64,000 nt of DNA from Paucimonas sp. (GCA_031253995.1 JAIRVG010000073.1:1-64000), one strand, 5' to 3'; counted from the stretch's first letter, positions 1 to 10,662 are shown. The notes: generated from the sequence alone by a model not told the origin. Numbers and translations are program-made.

Positions 1-602
1 TCGATCGCTGCCAGGTCCGGGAAGATGTCCGCGTGGTCGAATTCCAGGTTGTTGAGGATCGCGGTGCGTGGGCGGTAGTGGACGAACTTCGAGCGCTTGT
101 CGAAGAAGGCGCTGTCGTATTCGTCGGCCTCGACCACGAAGAACGGCGTGCCGCCCAGGCGCGCCGACACCGAGAAGTTCTGCGGCACGCCGCCGATCAG
201 GAAGCCCGGGCTCATGCCGGCATGTTCCAGGACCCAGGCCAGCATGCTGCTGGTAGTGGTCTTGCCGTGGGTGCCGGCCACCGCCAGCACCCAGCGGCCC
301 TGCAGCACATGGTCGGCCAGCCACTGCGGGCCGGAGACGTAGGGCAGGCCCTTGTTCAAGACATGTTCCACCGCCGGGTTGCCCCGCGACAGCGCGTTGC
401 CGATCACCACCAGGTCGGGGGCCGGGTCCAGCTGCGCCGGGTCATAGCCCTGGGTCAATTCGATGCCCTGGGCTTCGAGCTGGGTACTCATGGGGGGGTA
501 GACGTTGGCGTCGGAGCCGGTGACATGGTGGCCGAGCTCCTTGGCCAGTACCGCCAGCGAGCCCATGAAAGTGCCACAGATACCAAGAATATGAATGTGC
601 AT
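1..602 (-). CDS. mpl: UDP-N-acetylmuramate:murein tripeptide ligase Mpl, 3' truncated by window edge
   Basis: Cytoplasmic ATP-dependent Mur-family ligase that reattaches recycled L-Ala-gamma-D-Glu-meso-DAP to UDP-MurNAc. The minus-strand reading begins MHIHILGICGTFMGSLAVLA, the N-terminal nucleotide-binding signature of Mpl, and continues to the ATP-binding GTHGKTTTSSML motif and the VEADEYDSAFFDKRSKF segment. About 200 codons are present; the central and C-terminal domains lie to the left of the window. The start is the ATG at 602. In Pseudomonas as I recall it (PA4020), mpl sits beside the ethanolamine regulator, as here. Family assignment is secure. Confidence 0.95.
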   Translation of the reverse strand, partial: MHIHILGICGTFMGSLAVLAKELGHHVTGSDANVYPPMSTQLEAQGIELTQGYDPAQLDPAPDLVVIGNALSRGNPAVEHVLNKGLPYVSGPQWLADHVLQGRWVLAVAGTHGKTTTSSMLAWVLEHAGMSPGFLIGGVPQNFSVSARLGGTPFFVVEADEYDSAFFDKRSKFVHYRPRTAILNNLEFDHADIFPDLAAI

Positions 603-668
603 GGTCAACCTCGGGAAACGTGCAGGCAGGGTAGCCCAGGGAGGGAAAAATCTCACCCTGCGTTTCGC

Positions 669-2594
669 TCAGGCACCCCGGGAAAGACCGTGTTTGCGCA
701 GCTTCCGATACAAGGTATTTCGACTCACCCCCAGTTGCGCCGCCACCGCCGTCATGTGCCAGCGTTTCTGCTCCAGGGCGGCCAGCAGCGCCTGGCGCTC
801 GGCATCGTCCAAGGGGTGCTGCGGGTTATCCACAGCCCCGATCGGCTCGACCTTCACCGGCGGCGCATTGCGGATCAATGCCGGCAGATCGCCCACGCCG
901 ATGCGCCCGTCCTCGCACAGCGCCACCAGGGTGCGCAGCACATTGCGCAACTGGCGCACGTTGCCCGGCCAGTTGAAGTCCAGCAGCAACCGACGCGCCG
1001 CCGGGTCCAGTTGCACCGCATGCCGGCCGGCTTCCTCGGCCAGCAGGAAATCCAGCAACTGGCCCTTGTCGCTGCGCTCGCGTAGTGCCGGCAAGGCGAC
1101 TTCCAGGCCATTGAGCCGGTAATAGAGATCCTCGCGGAAACTGCCGTCGGCGACCCGCTCCAGCAGGTTGCGGTGGGTGGCGCTGATGATGCGCACATCG
1201 ACATCCTGCGGCTCGCCGCCGATCGGCACCACCCGGCGCTCCTCCAGCACCCGCAGCAGGCGGGTCTGCAGGGCCAGCGGCATGTCGCCGATCTCGTCCA
1301 GCAGCAGGGTGCCGCCATCGGCCTGTTGCAGCTTGCCGCGCATGCCTTCCTTGCGCGCGCCGGTGAAGCTGCCGCCGCGGTAACCGAACAGCTCGCTTTC
1401 GATCAGGCTTTCCGGAATCGACGCGCAGTTGAGGGCGACGAACGGCTTGCTGGCACGCTGGCTGGCCTGGTGCACGGCCTTGGCGAAGGCCTCCTTGCCG
1501 GAGCCGGTCTCGCCGTTGAGCAGCAGCGGCACATCGCGCTCGAATACCCGCAGGGCACGGCGGAAATCGTTTTGCAGGGCGGGGTCGAGCAGGCAGATTT
1601 CCGCGCTTTTCGCTGGCACGGACGGCGTGACCACCGGGGCGATGGACGGCGCCAGTGCCTTGACCTGGCCACGCAGGCTGGCGAACAGCAGGCGACCGTC
1701 ACGGGTGCGCAGCGGCCAGCTGGTGCTGGCCAGGGCGGTGGCGCGCCCCAGCAGGTCGTCGAGGCGGCAATCGAAGAACGCCTCCACCGGCTGTCCGAGC
1801 AAGCCACCACGCCCGTTGCCCAGCAGGTTCAGCGCACTCTGGTTGACCGCACAGACCCGCCCTTCGCCGTCGAAGGCCAGCAGCCCCTCGCTGAACAGGC
1901 CCACGGACTCGGCCTGCAGATGGAAGCGCAGCAGCCAGTGATGCTCGAAGCAACGCAGGAAATAGCAGCTCTCGATCATCTTCGCCGAGAGGTTCACCAG
2001 GGCCATGGTGTGGAACTGGCTCTGCCGCGACACATCGGCCCGCGCCGAGGACACGTCGAGCACCGCCAGCAGCTCGCCATGGGGATCGAACACCGGGCTT
2101 GCCGAGCAGGTCAGGCCGGTGTGGCGCCCGCGAAAATGTTCTTCCTGGTGGATGGTCACGGCCTGGCGCTCCACCAGGCAGGTGCCGATACCGTTGGTGC
2201 CTTCCCGCGCCTCGCTCCAGTCGGCGCCCAGCCACAACCCGGCGCGCTCGAAGATACGCCGCTCGGTAGGCGCGGTGACGCAATTGAGGATCACCCCGCG
2301 GGCATCGGTCAGCAGCACCGCATGGCCGGCGCCGGAGAGTTGCTGGTGCAGGCTGTTCATCTCGCCATCGGCGATCTGCAGGACCTGTCGCAGGTGCTCG
2401 CGGCTTTCCAGCACGCGGTCGTGTTCGAGCACGGTGGGCGCCACGGCCAGGGCCGGGTCGAGGTGATAGTCCTCCAGGCAGCGCAGCCAAGAACGGGCGA
2501 TCGACGGATCGCTGCCGGGCCCCTGCAAGCCACCCTTGCCCTGGGTGACCGTCATGACTTGCCGGGCATGCCGGCTGAGATGATTACCCTGCAC
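669..2594 (-). CDS. eatR: Sigma-54-dependent activator of ethanolamine catabolism (AcoR/EatR type)
   Basis: 641-aa enhancer-binding protein. A GAF-like sensor region occupies roughly residues 60-220 and a PAS-like segment 230-300. The AAA+ domain has Walker A GETGSGKE at 361-368, a sigma-54 contact loop reading GSFTGA at 408-413 (A to S relative to the usual GAFTGA), and Walker B TLLLDEIGD near 429. A Fis-type helix-turn-helix ends the protein (MTAVAAQLGVSRNTLYRKLRKHG). It is divergent from exaC-eat-eutBC, and the shared intergenic region has paired palindromes and a -24/-12 promoter, so it very likely activates that operon. In PAO1 the syntenic gene is PA4021, recalled as EatR. The effector (ethanolamine or acetaldehyde) is inferred. 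Confidence 0.88.
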   Translation of the reverse strand: MQGNHLSRHARQVMTVTQGKGGLQGPGSDPSIARSWLRCLEDYHLDPALAVAPTVLEHDRVLESREHLRQVLQIADGEMNSLHQQLSGAGHAVLLTDARGVILNCVTAPTERRIFERAGLWLGADWSEAREGTNGIGTCLVERQAVTIHQEEHFRGRHTGLTCSASPVFDPHGELLAVLDVSSARADVSRQSQFHTMALVNLSAKMIESCYFLRCFEHHWLLRFHLQAESVGLFSEGLLAFDGEGRVCAVNQSALNLLGNGRGGLLGQPVEAFFDCRLDDLLGRATALASTSWPLRTRDGRLLFASLRGQVKALAPSIAPVVTPSVPAKSAEICLLDPALQNDFRRALRVFERDVPLLLNGETGSGKEAFAKAVHQASQRASKPFVALNCASIPESLIESELFGYRGGSFTGARKEGMRGKLQQADGGTLLLDEIGDMPLALQTRLLRVLEERRVVPIGGEPQDVDVRIISATHRNLLERVADGSFREDLYYRLNGLEVALPALRERSDKGQLLDFLLAEEAGRHAVQLDPAARRLLLDFNWPGNVRQLRNVLRTLVALCEDGRIGVGDLPALIRNAPPVKVEPIGAVDNPQHPLDDAERQALLAALEQKRWHMTAVAAQLGVSRNTLYRKLRKHGLSRGA

Positions 2595-2682
2595 TTTTTA
2601 TTGTTCTCCGCGGGTCAGAGAAAACCAGCATCCTCCAGCCGCTGGCGCTTTGCAATGCCGGCTTGACCGTCGGGTCACCGGC

Positions 2683-2733
2683 TGTACCGCAAGCGGTACA
2701 AAGTGTCACCCCCGCTGTACCGAAGCCGTCACA
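2683..2733. promoter_or_regulatory. Paired upstream activator sites, probable EatR binding
   Basis: Positions 2683-2700 form a perfect 18-base palindrome (TGTACCGC-AA-GCGGTACA). A second, degenerate copy starts at 2716 (TGTACCGAAGCCGTCACA). Centre spacing is 33 bp, about three helical turns, and both lie about 65-115 bp upstream of the -24 element. This is the usual placement for enhancer-binding-protein sites. Assignment to EatR is by context. Confidence 0.7.
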
Positions 2734-2796
2734 AGCTGCGCCGAAAACCCGGGCAAAACTGCGCCAAATCACTGTTCCAGCGCCCTCGCCCGGCGC

Positions 2797-2812
2797 TGGC
2801 CCGACACTTGCT
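2797..2812 (+). promoter_or_regulatory. Sigma-54 (-24/-12) promoter of the ethanolamine operon
   Basis: TGGCCCGACACTTGCT fits the consensus TGGCACG-N4-TTGCW, with GG and GC correctly spaced. It lies 50 bp upstream of the exaC start and is preceded by the palindromic sites. The divergent gene encodes a sigma-54 activator, which supports the call. Confidence 0.85.
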
Positions 2813-2861
2813 CTACGCTTGGAATCCTCCCCAACAAAACTCATAAGCCAGGAGAGACACC

Positions 2862-4382
<1,521 letters not shown>

Positions 4383-4387
4383 ACCCG

Positions 4388-4436
4388 ATCGCTGGCAAGC
4401 CAGCTCCCACCCTGTGGGAGCTGGCTTGCCAGCGAT
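4388..4436. repeat. REP-like inverted repeat between exaC and eat
   Basis: Near-perfect inverted repeat: ATCGCTGGCAAGCCAGCTCCCAC, a 3-base spacer, then its complement. It is a typical Pseudomonas REP/BIME hairpin. Sitting just after the exaC stop inside the operon, it could protect the exaC message or attenuate readthrough into eat. Confidence 0.8.
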
Positions 4437-4536
4437 GAATACAACGCGGCCCCACAGACAAAAACCAGAGCCAACCGCTCTGGCCCGCTTCCTGCAGCAC
4501 GCTCACCACTCAAAAAAAGACAACAGGTGACTCCCC

Positions 4537-5985
4537 ATGCCAAGCGATCATTCCGCCGGATCCCCGGCAGGTTCTTCCGTAGATTTCGAAAAAGTCGGCT
4601 CCGACTACTTCCAGCAACGTGAACTGAAAAAAGGCGCCGCCGGCTGGGTCCTGCTGGTGGGCCTGGGGGTCGCCTACGTGATCTCCGGCGACTACGCCGG
4701 CTGGAACTTCGGCCTGGCCCAGGGCGGCTGGGGCGGCATGTTCCTCGCCACATTGCTGATGGCCACCATGTACCTGTGCATGTGCTTCTCCCTGGCCGAA
4801 CTGTCCTCGATGATCCCCACCGCCGGCGGCGGCTACGGCTTCGCCCGCAGCGCGTTCGGGCCCTGGGGCGGCTTCCTCACCGGCACCGCGATCCTCATCG
4901 AATACGCCATCGCACCCGCGGCCATCGCCGTGTTCATCGGCGCCTATTGCCAGTCGCTGTTCGGCATCGGCGGCTGGATGATCTACCTGGCCTTCTACAT
5001 CATCTTCATCGGCATCCACATCTTCGGTGTCGGTGAAGCGCTCAAGCTGATGTTCATCATCACCGCGGTGGCGGCCATCGCCCTGGCCGTGTTCCTCCTG
5101 GCGATGGTGCCCCACTTCGATGCGAAGAACCTGTTCGACATCGTCCCCACCGAAGCCGTCGGCGCCAGCAGCTTCCTGCCCTTCGGCTATGTCGGCGTAT
5201 GGGCGGCGATCCCCTACGCGATCTGGTTCTTCCTCGCCGTCGAAGGCGTGCCCCTGGCCGCCGAGGAAACCAAGAACCCCAAGCGTGACCTGCCTCGCGG
5301 CCTGATCGGCGCCATGCTGGTGCTGCTGGCCTTCGCCCTGCTGATCCTGGTGGTGGGCCCTGGCGGTGCCGGCGCCGAAGCCCTGAAAAGCTCCGGCAAT
5401 CCGCTGGTGGAAGCCCTGGCCAAGGCCTACGGCGGGTCCACCTGGATGGGCAGCTTCGTCAACCTGGTGGGCCTGGCCGGGCTGATCGCCAGCTTCTTCT
5501 CGATCATCTACGCCTATTCCCGGCAGATCTTCGCCCTGTCCCGTGCTGGCTACCTGCCCCGCGCGCTGTCGCAGACCAACAAGAGCAAGGCGCCGGTGCT
5601 GGCCCTGATCATTCCGGGGATCATCGGTTTCGCCCTGTCGCTGACCGGCCAGGGCGACCTGCTGATCCTGGTCGCGGTGTTCGGCGCTACGCTGTCCTAT
5701 GTACTGATGATGGCCGCGCACATCACCCTGCGCATTCGTCGCCCCAAAATGGAGCGTCCGTACCGCACCCCCGGCGGCATCCTCACCTCCGGCGTGGCCC
5801 TGGTGCTGGCCTGCCTGGCGGTGGTCGCCGGCTTCCTGGTAGACCCGCGGGTGGTGATCGGCGCCGCCATCATCTACGGCGTGCTGATCGCCTACTTCGC
5901 CCTGTACAGCCGCCATCACCTGGTGGCCGGCACGCCGGAGGAAGAGTTCGCCGCGATCCAGAAGGCCGAGGAGGCCTTGCACTGA
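4537..5985 (+). CDS. eat: Ethanolamine permease (APC superfamily)
   Basis: 482-aa inner-membrane amine transporter with about 12 hydrophobic segments, beginning with GWVLLVGLGVAYVISGDYAG, the conserved first helix of the ethanolamine permease family. Further motifs are SSMIPTAGGGYGFARSAFGPWGG and the loop VPLAAEETKNPKRDLPRG shared with APC amino-acid permeases. It lies between exaC and eutBC, so the substrate assignment rests on both family and context. The ATG at 4537 is preceded by an AACAGGTGA ribosome-binding sequence. In PAO1 the syntenic transporter is PA4023. Confidence 0.92.
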   Translation: MPSDHSAGSPAGSSVDFEKVGSDYFQQRELKKGAAGWVLLVGLGVAYVISGDYAGWNFGLAQGGWGGMFLATLLMATMYLCMCFSLAELSSMIPTAGGGYGFARSAFGPWGGFLTGTAILIEYAIAPAAIAVFIGAYCQSLFGIGGWMIYLAFYIIFIGIHIFGVGEALKLMFIITAVAAIALAVFLLAMVPHFDAKNLFDIVPTEAVGASSFLPFGYVGVWAAIPYAIWFFLAVEGVPLAAEETKNPKRDLPRGLIGAMLVLLAFALLILVVGPGGAGAEALKSSGNPLVEALAKAYGGSTWMGSFVNLVGLAGLIASFFSIIYAYSRQIFALSRAGYLPRALSQTNKSKAPVLALIIPGIIGFALSLTGQGDLLILVAVFGATLSYVLMMAAHITLRIRRPKMERPYRTPGGILTSGVALVLACLAVVAGFLVDPRVVIGAAIIYGVLIAYFALYSRHHLVAGTPEEEFAAIQKAEEALH

Positions 5986-6034
5986 CCGTCACACCGCGCC
6001 GCCGGACGACCCGGCGGCGCCCTGGAGATTGCGT

Positions 6035-7429
6035 ATGGCAAGTTTCGTACACACGGCAGGCCAGCAGACCTACCGTTTCGACAGCCTCAAAGATGTCATG
6101 GCCAAGGCCAGCCCGGCCCGCTCCGGCGACTTCCTCGCCGGGGTCGCGGCCAGCAACGACGGCGAACGGGTCGCCGCGCAGATGGCCCTGGCCGACATCC
6201 CCCTCAGCCATTTCCTCAACGAAGCGCTGATTCCCTACGAGGACGACGAAGTCACCCGGCTGATCATCGACACCCACGACAAGCAGGCCTTCGCCCCGGT
6301 CAGCCACCTGACCGTCGGCGGCCTGCGCGACTGGCTGCTGGGCGACCAGGCCGACGAAGCCAGCCTGCGTGCCCTGGCCCCGGGGCTGACCCCGGAAATG
6401 GCCGCGGCGGTATCGAAGATCATGCGCGTGCAGGACCTGGTCCTGGTGGCGCAGAAGATCCGCGTGGTCACGCGTTTTCGCGGCACCATGGGCCTGCGCG
6501 GGCGCCTGTCGACCCGCCTGCAGCCCAACCACCCCACCGACGAACCGGCGGGCATCGCCGCGAGCATCCTCGACGGCCTGCTCTACGGCAACGGCGACGC
6601 CATGATCGGCATCAACCCGGCCACCGACAGCATCGCCTCGATCTGCGCCCTGCTGGAGATGCTCGACGCCATCATCCAGCGCTACGACATTCCCACCCAG
6701 GCCTGCGTGCTGACCCACGTCACCACCTCGATCGAGGCCATCAACCGCGGCGTGCCGCTGGACCTGGTGTTCCAGTCCATCGCCGGCACCGAGGCGGCCA
6801 ACGCCAGTTTCGGCATCAACCTCAATGTCCTGCAGGAAGGCTACGAGGCCGGGCTGAGCCTCAAGCGCGGCACCCTCGGGCAGAACCTGATGTACTTCGA
6901 GACCGGCCAGGGCAGCGCGCTGTCGGCCAACGCCAACTTCGGCGTCGACCAGCAGACCTGCGAAACCCGCGCCTATGCCGTGGCCCGGCACTTCAAGCCG
7001 TTCCTGGTCAACACCGTGGTCGGTTTCATCGGCCCCGAGTACCTGTACAACGGCAAGCAGATCATCCGTGCCGGCCTTGAGGACCACTTCTGCGGCAAGC
7101 TGCTCGGCGTGCCCATGGGCTGCGACATCTGCTACACCAACCACGCCGAGGCCGACCAGGACGACATGGACACCCTGCTGACCCTGCTCGGGGTGGCCGG
7201 GATCAACTTCATCATGGGCATCCCCGGCTCCGACGACATCATGCTCAACTACCAGACCACCTCGTTCCACGACGCCCTCTACGCCCGCCAGACCCTGGGC
7301 CTGAAGCCGGCGCCCGAGTTCGAGGCCTGGCTGGCGCGCACCGGCATCTTCACCCAGGCCGATGGCCGCGTGCGTTTCGGCGACAACCTGCCACCGGCCT
7401 TCCGCCAGGCCCTGGCGCAACTGGGATAA
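6035..7429 (+). CDS. eutB: Ethanolamine ammonia-lyase large subunit
   Basis: 464-aa catalytic subunit of adenosylcobalamin-dependent ethanolamine ammonia-lyase, which converts ethanolamine to acetaldehyde and ammonia in the cytoplasm. Full length and strongly conserved: FRGTMGLRGRLSTRLQPNHPTD, NPATDSIASICALLEMLD, ETGQGSALSANANFGVDQQT and the C-terminal MGIPGSDDIMLNYQTTSFHD. The chosen ATG at 6035 has GGAG seven bases upstream; an in-frame TTG at 6029 lacks this spacing. No microcompartment shell genes accompany it, so this is the simple non-carboxysomal pathway that relies on cytosolic ExaC. Confidence 0.97.
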   Translation: MASFVHTAGQQTYRFDSLKDVMAKASPARSGDFLAGVAASNDGERVAAQMALADIPLSHFLNEALIPYEDDEVTRLIIDTHDKQAFAPVSHLTVGGLRDWLLGDQADEASLRALAPGLTPEMAAAVSKIMRVQDLVLVAQKIRVVTRFRGTMGLRGRLSTRLQPNHPTDEPAGIAASILDGLLYGNGDAMIGINPATDSIASICALLEMLDAIIQRYDIPTQACVLTHVTTSIEAINRGVPLDLVFQSIAGTEAANASFGINLNVLQEGYEAGLSLKRGTLGQNLMYFETGQGSALSANANFGVDQQTCETRAYAVARHFKPFLVNTVVGFIGPEYLYNGKQIIRAGLEDHFCGKLLGVPMGCDICYTNHAEADQDDMDTLLTLLGVAGINFIMGIPGSDDIMLNYQTTSFHDALYARQTLGLKPAPEFEAWLARTGIFTQADGRVRFGDNLPPAFRQALAQLG

Positions 7430-7441
7430 GCGAGCGACCCC

Positions 7442-8260
7442 ATGGACAAGCAACCGACGCCCACCGACAACCCCTGGCTGGAGCTGCGCCGCCTGACCCC
7501 GGCGCGGATCGCCCTGGGCCGTGCCGGCACCAGCCTGCCGACCCAGCCGCAACTGGACTTCCAGTTCGCCCACGCCCAGGCCCGCGACGCGGTGCACCTG
7601 CCCTTCGACCATGCCGGCCTGCGCGAGCAACTCCAGGAACGCGGCCGCGACAGCCTGCTGCTGCACAGCGCCGCCCAGGACCGTCATCACTACCTGCAAC
7701 GCCCGGACCTGGGCCGGCGTCTGCATGAGAATTCTGCCGAGATCCTGCGCGAACATGCGCGCAACAGCCCGGGCGGGGTCGACCTGGCCATCGTGGTCGC
7801 CGACGGACTCTCGGCCCTGGCCGTACACCGGCATACCCTGCCGTTTCTCACGCGCCTGGAAGAACAGATCGCCGCCGATGGCTGGTCCACCGCGCCGGTC
7901 ATGTTGGTGGAACAGGGCCGGGTCGCGGTGGCCGACGAGATCGGCGAACTGCTCGGTGCGCGAATGACCGTGATCCTGATCGGCGAACGCCCAGGCCTGA
8001 GCTCGCCGGACAGCCTCGGCCTGTATTTCACCTACAACCCGAAAGTCGGCCTGACCGACGCTTATCGCAACTGCATTTCCAATGTCCGTCTCGAAGGCCT
8101 GAGCTACGGCATGGCCGCGCATCGCCTGGTGTACCTGATGCGCGAAGCCTGTCGCAGACAGCTTTCCGGGGTGAATCTGAAGGATGAAGCGCAGGTACAA
8201 ACACTGGAATCGGAAACGAACACGCAACAAAACGGAAACTTCCTACTTGGAAAGTCCTGA
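7442..8260 (+). CDS. eutC: Ethanolamine ammonia-lyase small subunit
   Basis: 272-aa small subunit that completes the B12-binding site of the EutBC lyase. Diagnostic segments include LTPARIALGRAGTSLPT, DLAIVVADGLSALAVHRH, IGERPGLSSPDSLGLYFTYN and NCISNVRLEGLSYGMAAHRL. It begins 12 bases after eutB, so the two are translated from one message. The gene runs to TGA at 8260 with no clear terminator before the next gene. The C-terminal tail after LKDEAQVQTLESETN is slightly longer than the conserved core. Confidence 0.96.
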   Translation: MDKQPTPTDNPWLELRRLTPARIALGRAGTSLPTQPQLDFQFAHAQARDAVHLPFDHAGLREQLQERGRDSLLLHSAAQDRHHYLQRPDLGRRLHENSAEILREHARNSPGGVDLAIVVADGLSALAVHRHTLPFLTRLEEQIAADGWSTAPVMLVEQGRVAVADEIGELLGARMTVILIGERPGLSSPDSLGLYFTYNPKVGLTDAYRNCISNVRLEGLSYGMAAHRLVYLMREACRRQLSGVNLKDEAQVQTLESETNTQQNGNFLLGKS

Positions 8261-8369
8261 GTGACGGCTACTTTTGCGTCGATTGCGCTTTTTTTCCGCT
8301 TTAGGCAGCATCTGGGGCGACGGCTGCCCGAGATTCGCCGCCATTCCCAACGAAACACGAGGCCTGCTT

Positions 8370-8822
8370 ATGCGAATCATCCAAGCAACCCTTGAGCACC
8401 TGGACCTGCTCGCCCCGCTGTTCGTCAAGTACCGCGAGTTCTATGGGCAACTGCCCTACCCGGATACTTCCCGTGCGTTCCTGCAAAAGCGCCTGGAACG
8501 TGGCGAATCGGTGATCTATCTGGCCCTGCCGGATGACGACGACAGCAAACTGATGGGGTTCTGCCAGCTGTACCCCAGTTTTTCCTCCCTGTCGCTCAAG
8601 CGCGTGTGGATCCTCAACGACATCTACGTCGCCGAGGACTCCCGGCGCATGCTGGTGGCCGACCACCTGATGCGCGAAGCCAAGCGCATGGCCAAGGACA
8701 CCAATGCCGTGCGCATGCGGGTGTCGACCAGCAGCGACAACGAGGTGGCAATGCGCACCTACGAGTCGATCGGGTTCCGGGAAGACACCGAGTTCAAGAA
8801 CTACGTGCTGCCGATCAATTAA
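8370..8822 (+). CDS. GNAT-family N-acetyltransferase
   Basis: 150-aa acetyl-CoA-dependent acyltransferase. The GNAT fold is visible as N-terminal MRIIQATLEHLDLLAPLFVKYREFY, a beta4 strand LNDIYVAEDSRRMLVADHLM containing the acetyl-CoA loop region, and the C-terminal NEVAMRTYESIGFREDTEFKNYVLP. The start at 8370 is preceded by GAGG with an 8-base spacer. The substrate is unknown. In PAO1 an acetyltransferase gene (PA4026) also follows eutC, so this is conserved core rather than accessory. It lies 109 bases after eutC and could be separately transcribed. Confidence 0.88.
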   Translation: MRIIQATLEHLDLLAPLFVKYREFYGQLPYPDTSRAFLQKRLERGESVIYLALPDDDDSKLMGFCQLYPSFSSLSLKRVWILNDIYVAEDSRRMLVADHLMREAKRMAKDTNAVRMRVSTSSDNEVAMRTYESIGFREDTEFKNYVLPIN

Positions 8823-8833
8823 TACGACGCGTA

Positions 8834-8911
8834 CCCTGTGGGAGCGGGTTTACCCGCGATTGCGATGGTGAATCCACTACGGCAATCGCGGGTAAACCCG
8901 CTCCCACAAGG
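8834..8911. repeat. REP doublet (BIME)
   Basis: Two inverted REP units (CTGTGGGAGCGGGTTTACCC and its complement) around a short central spacer. The left arm and its 5' flank (acgacgcgtaccctg...) are nearly identical to the element at 21097. It lies after the acetyltransferase stop; the rest of 8823-9095 holds nothing else I can identify. Confidence 0.85.
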
Positions 8912-9095
8912 TAAGCGCTCGCCTTCACTTGCCGCACATTCAGCTACAAACTGCGTAAGCAGAATCCCCTCATCGCCGTATAATGCTTCCCTTCGCCCTG
9001 TGTGAATTCTTACCTCATTCGCAGGTAGCGCCCCACGCCTCGCACTGCCAGCCATCGCATGCCCGTGAATCCGGGTTCTGAACAAGGTGCTGTAC

Positions 9096-9746
9096 ATGGA
9101 TTTCAACCCGCTGGACCTCATTCTGCATCTCGACACCTACCTCGACTTGCTGGTCAACAACTACGGTCCCTGGATCTACGCGATCCTGTTCATGGTGATC
9201 TTCTGTGAAACCGGCCTGGTGGTGATGCCCTTCCTGCCTGGCGACTCCCTGCTGTTCATCGCCGGCGCCGTGGCCGCAGGCGGCGGCATGGACCCGGTGC
9301 TGCTCGGCGGCCTGCTGATGCTTGCGGCGATCATGGGTGACAGCACCAACTACGTGATCGGACGAACGGCAGGAGAACGGTTGTTCAGCAACCCCAACTC
9401 GAAGATCTTCCGCCGCGACTACCTGCAGCAGACCCACGACTTCTACGAACGCCATGGCGGCAAGACCGTGACCCTGGCGCGCTTCCTGCCGATCCTGCGC
9501 ACCTTCGCGCCGTTCGTCGCCGGCATCGCCCACATGCCCTACCCGCGCTTCTTCGGCTTCAGCGTGGCCGGCACCATCCTCTGGGTCGGCGGCCTGGTGA
9601 CCCTGGGCTACTTCTTCGGCAACGTACCCTTCATCAAGCAGAACCTGTCGCTGATGATCGTCGCCATCATCTTCCTGTCGCTGGTGCCGGTGATCATCGG
9701 CGTGGTCCGCAGCCGCCTGAACCGCGGCCCGGCCAAGGCCCACTGA
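9096..9746 (+). CDS. DedA-family membrane protein
   Basis: 216-aa inner-membrane protein of the DedA/SNARE-associated family, linked to undecaprenyl-phosphate or phospholipid flipping and envelope homeostasis. Conserved motifs are FCETGLVVMPFLPGDSLLF near the N-terminus, GRTAGERLF and the FYERHGGKTVTLARFLPILR segment containing the essential Arg/Glu residues, followed by RTFAPFVAGIAHMP. Multiple hydrophobic helices are present. ATG 9096 is preferred over the upstream GTG at 9087 because AAGG stands eight bases before it. It is followed ten bases later by mtfA, suggesting co-transcription. Confidence 0.93.
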   Translation: MDFNPLDLILHLDTYLDLLVNNYGPWIYAILFMVIFCETGLVVMPFLPGDSLLFIAGAVAAGGGMDPVLLGGLLMLAAIMGDSTNYVIGRTAGERLFSNPNSKIFRRDYLQQTHDFYERHGGKTVTLARFLPILRTFAPFVAGIAHMPYPRFFGFSVAGTILWVGGLVTLGYFFGNVPFIKQNLSLMIVAIIFLSLVPVIIGVVRSRLNRGPAKAH

Positions 9747-9755
9747 CCGACGGGC

Positions 9756-10571
9756 ATGTGGAGCTTCAGCGCCTGGCGCCGGCGCCGCACGATCGAGCGG
9801 CACCCGATCGATCCCGAGCTGTGGCGGCAGGTGCGCGAGCGCCTGCCGATCCTCGACGGCCTCAGCGATGCCGAGGACCTGTGGCTGCGCGAGGCCTGCG
9901 TACTGTTCCTCGCCGACAAGCACCTGACCTGCCTGCCCGGCGTCGAACTGGATGACGGTGAACGCCTGTTCCTCGCCGCCCAGGCCCAGTTGCCGCTGCT
10001 GCACCTGGGCGCGCTGAACTGGTACCAGGGCTTCCACGAGCTGATCCTCTACCCCGACGACTTCCTCAGCCCGCAGCGTCATCGCGACAGCAGCGGCATC
10101 GAGCACGAATGGGACGCCGAGCACAGCGGCGAGGCCTGGCAACAGGGCCCGGTGATCATGGCCTGGCCGGGGGTGCAGGGCAGCGGCGGCTGGGAGGGCT
10201 ACAACCTGGTGATCCACGAACTGGCGCACAAGCTGGACATGCTCAACGGTGATGCCAACGGCCTGCCACCGTTGCACGACGACATGCGCGTCGGCGACTG
10301 GGCCCAGGCCATGCAGCAGGCCTACGACGACCTCAACCGCCAGCTCGACCGCAACCCCGACGCCGAGACCGCCATCGACCCCTACGCCGCGGAAAACCCG
10401 GCGGAATTCTTCGCCGTCACCAGCGAATACTTCTTCACCGCTCCCGACCTGCTGATGCAGGCGTACCCCGCTGTCTACGGGCAGTTGCGCGCTTTCTACC
10501 GCCAGGATCCGCTGGCCCGCCTGGAACAACTCCAGGCCAGCGACCCGCTCTACAAAGAAGCCGCGGAGTGA
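9756..10571 (+). CDS. mtfA: MtfA-type zinc-dependent peptidase
   Basis: 271-aa cytosolic metallopeptidase of the MtfA/YeeI family; in enterobacteria it binds the repressor Mlc and affects PTS sugar uptake. The HELAH zinc motif is at residues 154-158, and the distal glutamate lies in NPAEFFAVTSEYFF. Length and the N-terminal WRRRRTIERHPI are typical. Whether Mlc is the partner in Pseudomonas is not shown here. It sits between the DedA gene and ppa, matching PAO1 order (PA4030-PA4031) as I recall it. Confidence 0.92.
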   Translation: MWSFSAWRRRRTIERHPIDPELWRQVRERLPILDGLSDAEDLWLREACVLFLADKHLTCLPGVELDDGERLFLAAQAQLPLLHLGALNWYQGFHELILYPDDFLSPQRHRDSSGIEHEWDAEHSGEAWQQGPVIMAWPGVQGSGGWEGYNLVIHELAHKLDMLNGDANGLPPLHDDMRVGDWAQAMQQAYDDLNRQLDRNPDAETAIDPYAAENPAEFFAVTSEYFFTAPDLLMQAYPAVYGQLRAFYRQDPLARLEQLQASDPLYKEAAE

Positions 10572-10662
10572 ATCGGTCAAGCATCGGGGCAAGCGTGGCA
10601 AGCCTTGGCGAATGTGCCTATAATCGCGACCAATTTTTGGTCAAACACGGGGGCAACGCCCA

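Noticed and set aside
33..1122. Long plus-strand ORFs opposite mpl and eatR
   Set aside because: They mirror the high-GC codon pattern of the minus-strand genes and encode His/Gln/Arg-rich low-complexity proteins without domains.
5870..8230. 786-codon minus-strand ORF opposite eutB/eutC
   Set aside because: Antisense shadow of well-recognised eutBC genes; no recognisable motif and biased composition.
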